10,630 nucleotides of DNA from Gammaproteobacteria bacterium (GCA_021323555.1 JAJONP010000063.1:1-10630), one strand, 5' to 3'; numbered from the stretch's first letter, positions 1-6,120 are shown. Notes: a model not told the origin generated them from the letters alone. Numbers and translations: made by a program.

Positions 1-51
1 ATTATTTATCCACACGCGGTGCAATACTTTTACCAATGGATTGGGGCATAA
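1..51 (+). CDS. C-terminal end of a probable prepilin peptidase (partial)
   Basis: Frame 1 is open from the first base and reads IIYPHAVQYFYQWIGA before a TAA at 49-51. That stop overlaps the coaE start as TAATG, the usual sign of translational coupling. In many gammaproteobacteria the gene directly before coaE is pilD, the inner-membrane leader peptidase and N-methylase for type IV pilins and type II secretion pseudopilins, and its C-terminus is hydrophobic like this tail. The assignment rests on position and hydrophobicity; sixteen residues are too few to identify a family. Confidence 0.45.
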   Translation: MIYPHAVQYFYQWIGA

Positions 52-656
52 TGTATAACGTAGGTTTAACCGGCGGTATTGCCAGTGGTAAATCCACTGT
101 CGCCAAACTATTTGCAACACACGGGGTAAGCATCATCGATGCCGATGTCATTGCTCGAGAGGTAACCTTACCCGGAGAAATCGCTTATCAAGCCATCATA
201 GAGTATTTTGGCAATAGCATTGTAGATACTGAGCAGAACCTCGATCGAGGAAAACTGCGGCAGATTGTTTTTAACGACCCTGCAAAACGCATCTGGCTAG
301 AAAAATTATTGCATCCTTTAATACGAGATAAAATGGTTGCTTACAGCCTTAAAGCAACCTCCCCTTATTGCATTCAAGTAATCCCTTTGTTAATTGAGAC
401 TCTCCCCTATCCCCACATAAACAGAATTTTAGTGGTAGACGTGAGTGTAGAGACCCAGATAAAGCGTTTGCGGGAACGAGATCATTTAGATCCCAGCCTA
501 ATAAAAAAAATATTGCAGGCACAGCTCAATCGGGAAGAACGCTTAGCCCATGCGGATGATATTTTAATGAATGAGGATAATGTAGAAACATTGGCAGAGG
601 CGGTAGAAAAATTACATGAGAAATATTTACAGTTGGCGGGTTTTTTAAAAAAGTAA
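51..656 (+). CDS. coaE: Dephospho-CoA kinase CoaE
   Basis: CoaE catalyses the last step of coenzyme A synthesis in the cytoplasm, ATP-dependent phosphorylation of the 3'-hydroxyl of dephospho-CoA. The 201-aa product has the family's motifs in order: P-loop GGIASGKST (residues 8-16), DAD (30-32) in the substrate site, LEKLLHPLIR (83-92), the PLLIE strand (112-116), the lid RLRERD (139-144) and ADDILMN (168-174). Length matches E. coli CoaE (206 aa). The ATG at 51 is preferred over the in-frame ATG at 36: it has a purine-rich GGGG (43-46) just upstream, overlaps the preceding stop, and gives the family's usual N-terminus of a short strand running straight into the P-loop. It probably shares a transcript with the upstream gene. 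No terminator is evident after the stop. Confidence 0.97.
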   Translation: MYNVGLTGGIASGKSTVAKLFATHGVSIIDADVIAREVTLPGEIAYQAIIEYFGNSIVDTEQNLDRGKLRQIVFNDPAKRIWLEKLLHPLIRDKMVAYSLKATSPYCIQVIPLLIETLPYPHINRILVVDVSVETQIKRLRERDHLDPSLIKKILQAQLNREERLAHADDILMNEDNVETLAEAVEKLHEKYLQLAGFLKK

Positions 657-700
657 GTTGGTAAAATATAAAATTGCACGACAAGTTAGTATTCACAGGG

Positions 701-1015
701 TTCGTCATTGCGAACAAGCGAGTAACCGGGTTACAATAAAATCTATATACTATGGGGCTTGCGGAATGACGAGATCGCACGGAGTAATACGAGCACAGTG
801 TGGCAAAAAATGCGAGCGCGAAGCGCGGCGAGTATTTTTGACGCACGCAGCGTGCCCGAAGGGCAAAGCGCGAACGAAGTGAGGGCTGAGTCCATCCAGG
901 AAGATATTGGATAATGAAAAGCAATATCTGTTACAGCAGAGTTAATAAAGAACGCGGAAACTTATAGAGCAATGATTTTTACCTCTAGGTGGCTTCGCCA
1001 GCTCGCAATGACGAA
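701..1015. repeat. Repeat region bounded by 13-bp inverted ends
   Basis: The gene-free stretch 657-1092 is dominated by this element. TTCGTCATTGCGA at 701-713 is matched by its exact reverse complement at 1003-1015. An internal, less perfect copy of the right end (GCGGAATGACG, 761-771) pairs with the left end, so 703-771 may be a smaller unit. A further fragment of the right end, GCTCGCAATGA, recurs at 1044-1054. Similar cgtcattgcg...cgcaatgacg dispersed palindromes are familiar, from memory, in Rickettsiales and Legionellales genomes. No transposase is present and no target duplication could be seen, so it resembles a non-autonomous or MITE-like repeat. ORFs running through it on both strands have no family features and are treated as spurious. 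Confidence 0.6.
816..864. repeat. Run of GC-rich mini-hairpins with 3-nt loops
   Basis: Inside the larger repeat three perfect inverted repeats lie close together. GCGC-GAA-GCGC is at 816-826, GCACG-CAG-CGTGC at 843-855 and GCCC-GAA-GGGC at 854-864. The second and third share two bases, so they are alternative folds. GNA triloops closed by C-G pairs form unusually stable DNA and RNA mini-hairpins. The segment is far richer in GC than the flanks, which points to an inserted or repetitive origin. Function is unknown. Confidence 0.5.
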
Positions 1016-1092
1016 GATCAATGCAAGGGAATATATTCAGAGTGCTCGCAATGATAAGCTCTCAGTTATACTATTTTAAGGGATGTAAAGAC

Positions 1093-2118
1093 ATGAACGA
1101 AAAATACTACCAGCCCTCGGGCCACAATTCAAGCTTTGACTTTAAGGGTAATGATTTTGGCGATTATATCGATCACACTCGCAAAAAGATTCGCTTAGCG
1201 CGTTTAGATCTACACAGCGATTATTGTGAAGAAATCATGGATGCCAACGCTCCTTTTATGTGGTTGCCCCAAGAAAATAGTGCAAACAAAAAACGGGCCA
1301 TTCTATTAATACATGGCCTATACAATTCTCCTTTTAGTTTAAAAGATTTAGGACATATATTTTATCAGCAGGGTTTTTCAGTCTACAGTATATTGCTACC
1401 GGGGCACGGTACGGTGCCTGGAGATTTGCTGCATATACACCGTCAATCATGGCAACAAGCCATGGACTTTGCGGTGAATACTGTAAAAGACACCGTTGAT
1501 GAATTGTATTTATGTGGTATGTCTACTGGTGGCCTATTATGTTTAGATTATTCCTTAAGGCACCCCCATATGAACATTACCGGCATCATTACACTGGCGC
1601 CTGCGCTTAAAATTAAAAATATTGCCGCACCCCTGGCGCCACTGATAGCTAAGCTCTCTCCCTGGTTAGAGAAAAATAAGGAAAACAATTATAGCAAATA
1701 TCGCTCCTTTGCGGCGCAACCCGTTGTCGAAGTTTATCATTTGGGTAAAGCGGTTTTACAAAGAATGCAGCAAAAGAAATCTTTAGACATAAAACTTTTT
1801 ATGGCCTTCTCCCACAGCGATCAGGTTATTTCATCTAAAGCCTGCGAGCAATTCTTTATGCGCTATGCGCTCACCGACAGCCGTTGCGTTATACATCACA
1901 ATGGCTTAAAAACTCAGACCGATCCCCGTATCCATTATCTCAATGACCTATTTCCTGATAATTCTCCTCCTGTATTAAGGCACAATGGCCTACCCATTTC
2001 ACCTGAAAATAAATACTATGGCTTAAACAGTGATTACAACGATCCTAAGAAAAATGAATTATGGTATAACCCACAATTTCACGAGTTGACAAAGTCGATA
2101 GTAGAATTTTTAGGATAA
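1093..2118 (+). CDS. Alpha/beta hydrolase (serine hydrolase, lysophospholipase/carboxylesterase-like)
   Basis: A 341-aa cytoplasmic-looking protein without signal peptide or membrane segment. It has the alpha/beta hydrolase core: strand ILLIHGLYNSP (70-80) forming the oxyanion-hole HG motif, LLPGHG (101-106), and the nucleophile elbow GMSTGG with Ser144. Asp243 in SHSDQVIS is placed as the acid. The catalytic His is less certain, with candidates in the HH or IHYL segments 25-50 residues later. The fold is that of monoglyceride lipase/S33-type enzymes acting on esters or amides; the substrate cannot be read from sequence. The ATG at 1093 is chosen because AAGGGA (1078-1083) sits 9 nt upstream; an in-frame ATG at 1021 would extend the protein into the end of the repeat. 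No convincing promoter was found, and the gene stands alone between a repeat and an independent promoter. Confidence 0.87.
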   Translation: MNEKYYQPSGHNSSFDFKGNDFGDYIDHTRKKIRLARLDLHSDYCEEIMDANAPFMWLPQENSANKKRAILLIHGLYNSPFSLKDLGHIFYQQGFSVYSILLPGHGTVPGDLLHIHRQSWQQAMDFAVNTVKDTVDELYLCGMSTGGLLCLDYSLRHPHMNITGIITLAPALKIKNIAAPLAPLIAKLSPWLEKNKENNYSKYRSFAAQPVVEVYHLGKAVLQRMQQKKSLDIKLFMAFSHSDQVISSKACEQFFMRYALTDSRCVIHHNGLKTQTDPRIHYLNDLFPDNSPPVLRHNGLPISPENKYYGLNSDYNDPKKNELWYNPQFHELTKSIVEFLG

Positions 2119-2158
2119 CACCTAAACCATACAGAGCTGTCATTAAAAGGCACAAAGA

Positions 2159-2187
2159 TTGACTTAATTATGAACATAGGGTAGAAT
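2159..2187 (+). promoter_or_regulatory. Sigma70-type promoter for the ankyrin gene
   Basis: TTGACT (2159-2164) and TAGAAT (2182-2187) are separated by 17 bp, close to consensus. Transcription would start near 2194, giving a leader of about 33 nt that contains the Shine-Dalgarno AGGAAGG (2211-2217), 9 nt before the ATG at 2227. This makes the ankyrin gene an independent transcription unit. Confidence 0.6.
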
Positions 2188-2226
2188 CCACCTAAAATTT
2201 TTATAATATTAGGAAGGTAAATCAGC

Positions 2227-4167
2227 ATGGCAATGGTTCAAGAGCAATTGAAGCTTAAAATTGAACAACAAGGTAAAGTGATCTTCCTCTCACACGATGA
2301 ACTCTTACTAGTGGCGCGAATATTGGCGAAAGATTTGGGCTACGAAGATAATCTAAATGCTATAAACGGGCACTGTTATGGCTCTTGCGGCCTGGCTATG
2401 GATCACATCTTAACGGGCCAAATCTTCGAGTTCAATGAACAATCGCGCTGGGTCAAAGAGCTCATAGATAACAGACATATCCTTCAAGATATCCGTTCGA
2501 TTTCAGAAGAAGAAAAAATAAAACTGCTAGAAATATTTCGGTCAGTTATGCTCAATCACAATCCTCGCGCATTTGAAAAATCTCATAAATTAGGCCGAAT
2601 GCCTTATATACAAGAATTAGCAGAAACAATGCCCTTCGTTCAATCCAAAGCATTAAGCGATCTGGGCAGTGTATATAAGGTAACGGCCTTCACTGGCCTT
2701 TATAATCTTGATACTGACATTGACCTATTTAACTATTTAACATCCTTGAAAAAATCCGTTGCAAAAGTTGATGTTTCCTTTTCATTACTGCTCCAAAATG
2801 GCAGCCATGTTATTCTAATGGGTTATAACGCATTCAATACCTCTGTTCAAATGAAATCGTGGTTCTTTTACGATATAAACCAAGGAAATTACTTATATAG
2901 CATGGATATGAACGAGATCGAAACATTTATCTTATTTCTGCAAACGGGCCTTTTCCTAAGTTCAACTAAAGAGAATTATGCTATAAACACGCATTTTTAT
3001 TGTTTAGAACACAATAAAGGCAGCGCAACCGAGTTAAGCAAAAATTTTCTATTAAATTTAAAAGATGCCGGGCTAAACGAGGTTACTTTAGAAAAAGCAA
3101 ATCAAGAATTTGCATCTAATCATAGCGGGCTTCATGCCGCCGCCAACATAGGAGACACAGATACTTTACGCTCTATTATAAGCCTAAGCACTGCCCACAT
3201 AAATTTACGCAATGATGGGGGATGGTCTCCTCTAATGCTTGCCACTGCCAACGGAAAAGTACAGGTTGTAGAATTACTTCTTCAAGCAGGATGTAATATA
3301 AACCTACAAAATTGGGATGGCTGTTCCGCACTGATGCTTGCTGCCCAATACGGGAACTTTGAAATCGTAGATTTACTCATCCAAAAGAATGCGCACATAA
3401 ACATACAGAGCTATAGCGGAAATTCTGCCCTTATCCTTTCTGCTAAAAATGGGTATTTTGATATTGTAAATTTACTCATTAAAAGAAAAGCAAAGTTAAC
3501 CTTAAAAACGCAACCAGGGCTCTCTGCCCTCATGCTCGCTGCTCTACATGGGCATTTTGAAATTGTACATTTACTCATTCAAAGTGGTGCCGAGGTCAAT
3601 CTACAGTGTGCAGATGAGACATCTGCATGTATGTTTTCTGCTTTAAATGGACATACTAAAATTGTAGAGTTGCTTATCCAAAATGGGGCGAACATAAACT
3701 TGTTGAATACATTTGGATTTTCGGCTTTTACCCTCGCCGCTCAAAATGAACACATTGATGTCATGTGCATGCTCATGAAAAATGCAAATATGAGTTGGTC
3801 TGAAGAATACGCTTCTTCACTAAAGAGCAAATGGAACGGGCAATACGATAGCCTCATGGAAAAAGACTTATTAAATTTTGAAGATAAAATAAATCTCATT
3901 AAGCTTTACATTTTATTACGCACCTATGATGAAGCACGCAGGAGAAGTTTTATTACGAGGGGTTTGACTTACTTCTTCAAGCCTGAGTGTACCTATCAAA
4001 AGAAAATAGAAACCGCCCAAGCTTTATTAACCGCTCTTGAGAATAACACGCCGATTCCAGCAGGGATAACCGCCCTACGGGATGGTAATTTAAAGGCCAT
4101 TGCAGCACGTTGTTTTCCCGATATTGCTGTAGGGAGCCATTCTAATGCCTTTTTATCCCTGAAATGA
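2227..4167 (+). CDS. Ankyrin-repeat protein with N-terminal cysteine-protease-like domain; candidate effector
   Basis: The 646-aa protein has three parts. Residues 1 to about 290 are a globular domain with GHCYGSCGLA (48-57), a histidine in GSHVILMGY (His194) and an aspartate in FFYDINQG (Asp216). The order Cys (50 or 54), His, Asp and the GxCxG context recall C58 (YopT/AvrPphB) papain-like proteases, though this is pattern reading and not a proven match. Residues 298 to about 525 hold seven 33-residue ankyrin repeats, units starting at 298, 331, 364, 397, 430, 463 and 496, most with the ALMLAAxxGxxEIVxLLI pattern. Residues from about 525 are a helical C-terminal domain ending NAFLSLK. No signal peptide or membrane segment is seen. 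From memory, the Legionella effector LegA7 combines a C58-like domain with ankyrin repeats. The protein is probably a Dot/Icm (type IVB) substrate acting in a host cell, an inference because no secretion genes are in the window. Start: AGGAAGG at 2211-2217 favours ATG 2227. Confidence 0.92.
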   Translation: MAMVQEQLKLKIEQQGKVIFLSHDELLLVARILAKDLGYEDNLNAINGHCYGSCGLAMDHILTGQIFEFNEQSRWVKELIDNRHILQDIRSISEEEKIKLLEIFRSVMLNHNPRAFEKSHKLGRMPYIQELAETMPFVQSKALSDLGSVYKVTAFTGLYNLDTDIDLFNYLTSLKKSVAKVDVSFSLLLQNGSHVILMGYNAFNTSVQMKSWFFYDINQGNYLYSMDMNEIETFILFLQTGLFLSSTKENYAINTHFYCLEHNKGSATELSKNFLLNLKDAGLNEVTLEKANQEFASNHSGLHAAANIGDTDTLRSIISLSTAHINLRNDGGWSPLMLATANGKVQVVELLLQAGCNINLQNWDGCSALMLAAQYGNFEIVDLLIQKNAHINIQSYSGNSALILSAKNGYFDIVNLLIKRKAKLTLKTQPGLSALMLAALHGHFEIVHLLIQSGAEVNLQCADETSACMFSALNGHTKIVELLIQNGANINLLNTFGFSAFTLAAQNEHIDVMCMLMKNANMSWSEEYASSLKSKWNGQYDSLMEKDLLNFEDKINLIKLYILLRTYDEARRRSFITRGLTYFFKPECTYQKKIETAQALLTALENNTPIPAGITALRDGNLKAIAARCFPDIAVGSHSNAFLSLK

Positions 4168-4240
4168 AGAGAGAAATATGCTTAACTACAAAAAACTCCG
4201 CAGCATTATCGCTATTGATAAAAACCACCTCTTAACATTG

Positions 4241-4290
4241 AGTGTCGACCATACTCGACACTTATGATTCTGTCGACTATAGTCGACACT
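4241..4290. promoter_or_regulatory. Two tandem palindromes, possible operator pair
   Basis: Copy 1 (4241-4262) is AGTGTCGA, six bases, TCGACACT, a perfect 8-bp inverted repeat. Copy 2 contains TGTCGACTATAGTCGACA (4271-4288), an 18-bp perfect palindrome. The two 22-bp units (4241-4262 and 4269-4290) differ at four positions and are 28 bp apart centre to centre, near three helical turns. They lie just upstream of the likely SDR promoter, as expected for a TetR/LacI-type dimeric repressor binding side by side. No regulator gene is adjacent. They could instead be copies of a dispersed palindromic repeat. Confidence 0.55.
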
Positions 4291-4304
4291 ATTGCAGCCA
4301 CCCC

Positions 4305-4333
4305 TTTTAATTCTTTAAAGCATAATATATAAT
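4305..4333 (+). promoter_or_regulatory. Weak candidate promoter for the SDR gene
   Basis: A perfect TATAAT (4328-4333) lies 17 bp after a poor -35 (TTTTAA, 4305-4310). A weak -35 suits a regulated promoter, and the palindromes end 14 bp upstream. The leader would be about 34 nt and contains AGGA (4364-4367), 6 nt from the ATG. Confidence 0.4.
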
Positions 4334-4373
4334 CCATAGAAATTTAGGACCGTGAACTTAACCAGGAAAAAGC

Positions 4374-5153
4374 ATGAAAAATAAACTATTGGCCGATAAA
4401 ACCGCCCTTATCATTGGGGCAAGTCAAGGCATAGGGTTCGAAACCGCCGCTCTTTTTGCAGAAGAAGGCGCTACTGTTATCATTACGGGACGGAACCTTA
4501 CCACACTCGAAGCTGCTGTTGCGAATATTCCAGGTAATGTGAAATGCATTCAGTCCGATATGAGCTGTAAAGAAGACAGAGAAATTCTTTTTTCCAAAAT
4601 TGCGCAAGAGTATAAAAGTATCGATATTACATTTATTAATGCGGGAATGGCCGAAGGTGCGCCGCTTAATTTGGTTACAGAAGAATCCTTTGACCAACAT
4701 ATTGCAACAAATTACAAAGGAGCATTCTTCTGTGCCCAACACAGTGCTCGTCTAATGCAAGAAAAAGCCAGTATTATTTTTACAGCTTCCATTGCTGGTT
4801 CAATGGGTATAGAACATCTTAGTGTATATTCATCCACAAAAGCAGCCTTGCTCAGTTTAACCAAGACTCTAGCGGCTGATCTATCCGCTAAAGGCATTCG
4901 AGTCAATGCTATTTCTCCTGGGTATATTGCGACTCCACTAGGAATAAGAAACAATACACATCATTATGACGAAGTATGCGCTTCTATCCCGTTAGAACAT
5001 AGATTTGGAACAGCTAGAGAAGTTGCTTATGCCGCATTATTTCTAGCGTCTGAGATGTCCAGCTATATCACGGGGGAAAATATAGTGGTAGATGGAGGGC
5101 TTTCTAATATTACACCTACGCCTAAAGCAAAACGATATAGAGATCCGGTTTAA
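4374..5153 (+). CDS. Classical short-chain dehydrogenase/reductase (SDR)
   Basis: A 259-aa NAD(P)-dependent oxidoreductase of the classical SDR family, about the typical 250-aa length. The Rossmann glycine motif is GASQGIG (15-21), and Arg40 after the second strand (TGRN) favours NADP(H). Other conserved features are Asp62 at the end of strand 3, NAG (89-91), and the catalytic tetrad Asn113, Ser139, Tyr152 and Lys156 (YSSTK). PGYIATPL and the C-terminal ITGENIVVDGG are also typical. It is closest in style to FabG or glucose-1-dehydrogenase-like enzymes, but the substrate loop after PGYIATPL does not reveal the substrate. The short tail after DGGLSNITP is basic and probably disordered. It is cytoplasmic and stands as a single gene; the upstream palindromes suggest repression. 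The start has AGGA 6 nt upstream. Confidence 0.95.
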   Translation: MKNKLLADKTALIIGASQGIGFETAALFAEEGATVIITGRNLTTLEAAVANIPGNVKCIQSDMSCKEDREILFSKIAQEYKSIDITFINAGMAEGAPLNLVTEESFDQHIATNYKGAFFCAQHSARLMQEKASIIFTASIAGSMGIEHLSVYSSTKAALLSLTKTLAADLSAKGIRVNAISPGYIATPLGIRNNTHHYDEVCASIPLEHRFGTAREVAYAALFLASEMSSYITGENIVVDGGLSNITPTPKAKRYRDPV

Positions 5154-5202
5154 AGGGTTAAAAAACTAAATTGAAAATATTTCAAAAAACCTTCTATTTT
5201 CC

Positions 5203-5232
5203 TTGTACTTATCTATTCTTTTTTGCTATGAT
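5203..5232 (+). promoter_or_regulatory. Extended -10 promoter reading toward csrA
   Basis: TTGTAC (5203-5208), 18 bp, then TATGAT (5227-5232) preceded by TGC, an extended -10. Transcription would start near 5239-5240, directly before the structured stretch. It is the only good promoter seen between the SDR gene and csrA, so the leader, small ORFs and csrA could share one transcript. Confidence 0.55.
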
Positions 5233-5239
5233 AGTTTAA

Positions 5240-5439
5240 CCGCGGGTGTAATGCCTTCGGTGAAGGCGCTAGGCTTTTTTAGCCCGGCACTGCAAGAGGC
5301 AACCTTGAGCCTGCGCTGCTACGGAACAGCTCAAAGTTGCATGATTGTTTAAGCGCCCCTCTGGCATGGTACAAACACGCCAAAGGGACTAACTTGAACC
5401 TTACTCACATAAGGAAACAAGGTATGAAAATTGTACCAT
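5240..5439 (+). promoter_or_regulatory. Structured RNA leader with possible pseudoknot
   Basis: Directly after the promoter five stem-loops can be drawn. P1 is GCCTTC/GAAGGC (5253-5267). P2 is GGCT/AGCC around a T run (5272-5284). P3 is a 12-bp stem with one mismatch (5299-5310 with 5329-5340), with ACGGAA in its loop. P4 is CCCT-c-TGGC with GCCA-a-AGGG (5357-5365 with 5379-5387). P5 pairs CTTG/CAAG and CCTTA/TAAGG (5393-5421) and covers the AAGGA ribosome binding site at 5411-5415. The P4 loop contains ATGGTACAA (5366-5374), exactly complementary to TTGTACCAT at 5431-5439, inside codons 3-6 of the following small ORF. This allows a pseudoknot that would bear on its translation. I do not recognise it as tmRNA, 6S, RNase P, 4.5S or any riboswitch I know. 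It may be a cis-regulator or an independent small RNA. Confidence 0.45.
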
Positions 5440-5615
5440 ATCGCCGCAGTCATTTACAGACTGCATCTTTTGCCCGCCATAAAACGGCGCACACACTGCA
5501 CGATCTGTGTGTTTTAGTCTGTAATTGGATTAAAAGTAAACATTTTTTAATCTTAAAACGGCATAAAATGCAGGATTTTTGCGTTTTTGAGAGCCCCCAC
5601 TTCTTAAATTCTTAA
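5424..5615 (+). CDS. Possible small basic protein, 63 aa, unrecognised
   Basis: An ATG at 5424 with AAGGA 8 nt upstream opens a 63-codon frame beginning MKIVPYRRSH and ending HFLNS. The peptide is basic and rich in histidine (seven) with three cysteines and has no signal peptide or clear membrane helix. No family is recognised. In favour of coding are the ribosome binding site and the precise placement after a structured leader that can sequester it. Against it are atypical composition and internal inverted repeats such as GATTAAAA/TTTTAATC, which suggest the stretch may function as RNA. A longer version from 5337 lacks a ribosome binding site. Confidence 0.3.
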   Translation: MKIVPYRRSHLQTASFARHKTAHTLHDLCVLVCNWIKSKHFLILKRHKMQDFCVFESPHFLNS

Positions 5616-5618
5616 ATA

Positions 5619-5694
5619 AAATCTGTCGTAGGAGCCCAACCTCTGTGGTTGTTCTTGTTCAGAAGGCATCGGGCCTTCCCCTACACTCAGATTT
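5619..5694 (+). other. Three-branched inverted-repeat element, riboswitch-like or REP-like
   Basis: Nested pairing forms a closed fold. The base stem is AAATCTG/CAGATTT (5619-5625 with 5688-5694), continued after a small internal loop by GTAGG/CCTAC (5628-5632 with 5680-5684). Two hairpins sit inside: CAACC/GGTTG (5637-5651) and GAAGGC/GCCTTC (5662-5678). It ends 17 nt before the AAGGAG of a 19-codon ORF. A three-way junction here could be a metabolite or protein-binding leader. The GTAGGAGC at 5628-5635 also resembles the start of Pseudomonas-type REP palindromes, so a repetitive element is the main alternative. Confidence 0.4.
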
Positions 5695-5724
5695 ATATTT
5701 ACAGTTGATTTAAGGAGAACTTAA

Positions 5725-5784
5725 ATGTGGGGCTTTTTTAGACGCGCGTTATGCGTCGTTTGTGGCGGGCATGGTCCGCCTTGA
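5725..5784 (+). CDS. Possible 19-aa leader peptide
   Basis: ATG at 5725 has an ideal ribosome binding site (AAGGAG, 5712-5717, 7 nt spacing) and encodes MWGFFRRALCVVCGGHGPP. The Cys-Val-Val-Cys pair and the overlapping inverted repeats GACGC/GCGTC (5742-5758) and GGCGG/CCGCC (5764-5780) are notable. Coupled with the folded element upstream it could be a leader or regulatory peptide, or an accident of a strong AAGGAG. No relative is known to me. Confidence 0.22.
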   Translation: MWGFFRRALCVVCGGHGPP

Positions 5785-5838
5785 AATATTTTTGCATTCA
5801 TTTGCAAATTTGATTTTATTTTTTCAATTATTTTGTGT

Positions 5839-5892
5839 CTCAATAAAGAGGAGAGCATATCTTTTTTATTGAGTCGTTATGGAAAAAAGGAG
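5839..5892 (+). promoter_or_regulatory. Possible CsrA autoregulatory sites before csrA
   Basis: CTCAATAAA (5839-5847) pairs with TTTATTGAG (5865-5873). In an alternative register AAAGA (5845-5849) pairs with TCTTT (5860-5864), leaving GGAGAGCATA in the loop. GGA in a hairpin loop is the classic CsrA binding feature. A second GGA lies in the csrA ribosome binding site AAGGAG (5887-5892), about 39 nt on, within the range a CsrA dimer is known to bridge. CsrA autorepression is established in other bacteria; here it is inferred. Confidence 0.4.
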
Positions 5893-5899
5893 AAACGAA

Positions 5900-6079
5900 A
5901 TGTTGGTTTTAACCAGACGTATAGGCGAAAGCATTCTTATAGGCGATGATATTATCATCCGGATATTAGACATAAGAGGACAAGTCAAATTAGGCATCGA
6001 AGCACCTAGAGAGATTGAGGTGCACCGAGAAGAAATCTACGCTAAGATCCAGGCGGAATTGTTTGAACAAAGTGAATAG
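5900..6079 (+). CDS. csrA: Carbon storage regulator CsrA (RsmA)
   Basis: A 59-aa dimeric RNA-binding protein that binds GGA motifs near ribosome binding sites and represses or stabilises mRNAs. In Legionella and Coxiella relatives it is linked to the switch between replicative and transmissive phases. The sequence begins [12 protein letters not shown] with Leu4, Arg6 and Arg7, and contains [16 protein letters not shown], including Arg43, equivalent to the essential Arg44 of E. coli. It is one residue shorter than E. coli in the central turn and ends in an acidic EQSE tail. The ATG at 5900 is chosen over an in-frame ATG at 5879 because AAGGAG (5887-5892) lies 7 nt upstream and the family starts at MLVLTRR. 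Legionellales often carry several csrA copies, so this may be a paralogue; the usual alaS or recA neighbours are absent here. Confidence 0.97.
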   Translation: MLVLTRRIGESILIGDDIIIRILDIRGQVKLGIEAPREIEVHREEIYAKIQAELFEQSE

Positions 6080-6090
6080 AATCGCTGATC

Positions 6091-6120
6091 GCGGAGGCAA
6101 GCCACCACGCTTGCCTCTGC
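6091..6120 (+). terminator. Strong hairpin after csrA, terminator-like
   Basis: GCGGAGGCAAG (6091-6101) pairs over 11 positions, one of them G-U, with CTTGCCTCTGC (6110-6120) around an 8-nt loop, starting 11 bases after the csrA stop. The downstream bases (acattaatac) lack a T run, so it is not a canonical intrinsic terminator. It may protect the 3' end or end transcription with help. The rest of 6121-6229 shows nothing recognisable. Confidence 0.4.

Noticed and set aside
658..882. 74-codon plus-strand ORF and an overlapping 132-codon minus-strand ORF (526-924) in the gap after coaE
   Set aside because: Both run through the inverted-repeat element, have no good ribosome binding site or family motif, and have the Arg/Cys-rich composition typical of translated repeats.
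4435..4445. GGTTCGAAACC, resembling a tRNA T-arm
   Set aside because: It encodes part of the SDR Rossmann motif region, and no acceptor, anticodon arm or CCA end fits around it.
4386..4954. Minus-strand ORFs of 118 and 80 codons inside the SDR gene
   Set aside because: They lie antisense to an intact gene whose catalytic motifs are all present, and their translations show no recognisable domain.
5337..5615. 92-codon version of the small ORF starting at 5337
   Set aside because: No ribosome binding site at that ATG, and the first 29 codons overlap the stem-loops; ATG 5424 with AAGGA is far better supported.
5240..5700. Known housekeeping RNA (tmRNA, 6S, RNase P or SRP RNA)
   Set aside because: No tmRNA tag or CCA end, no RNase P conserved core, no SRP tetraloop domain. 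TTGAGCC and CTTGAACCTT recall 6S RNA, but the long bulged duplex of 6S cannot be drawn.
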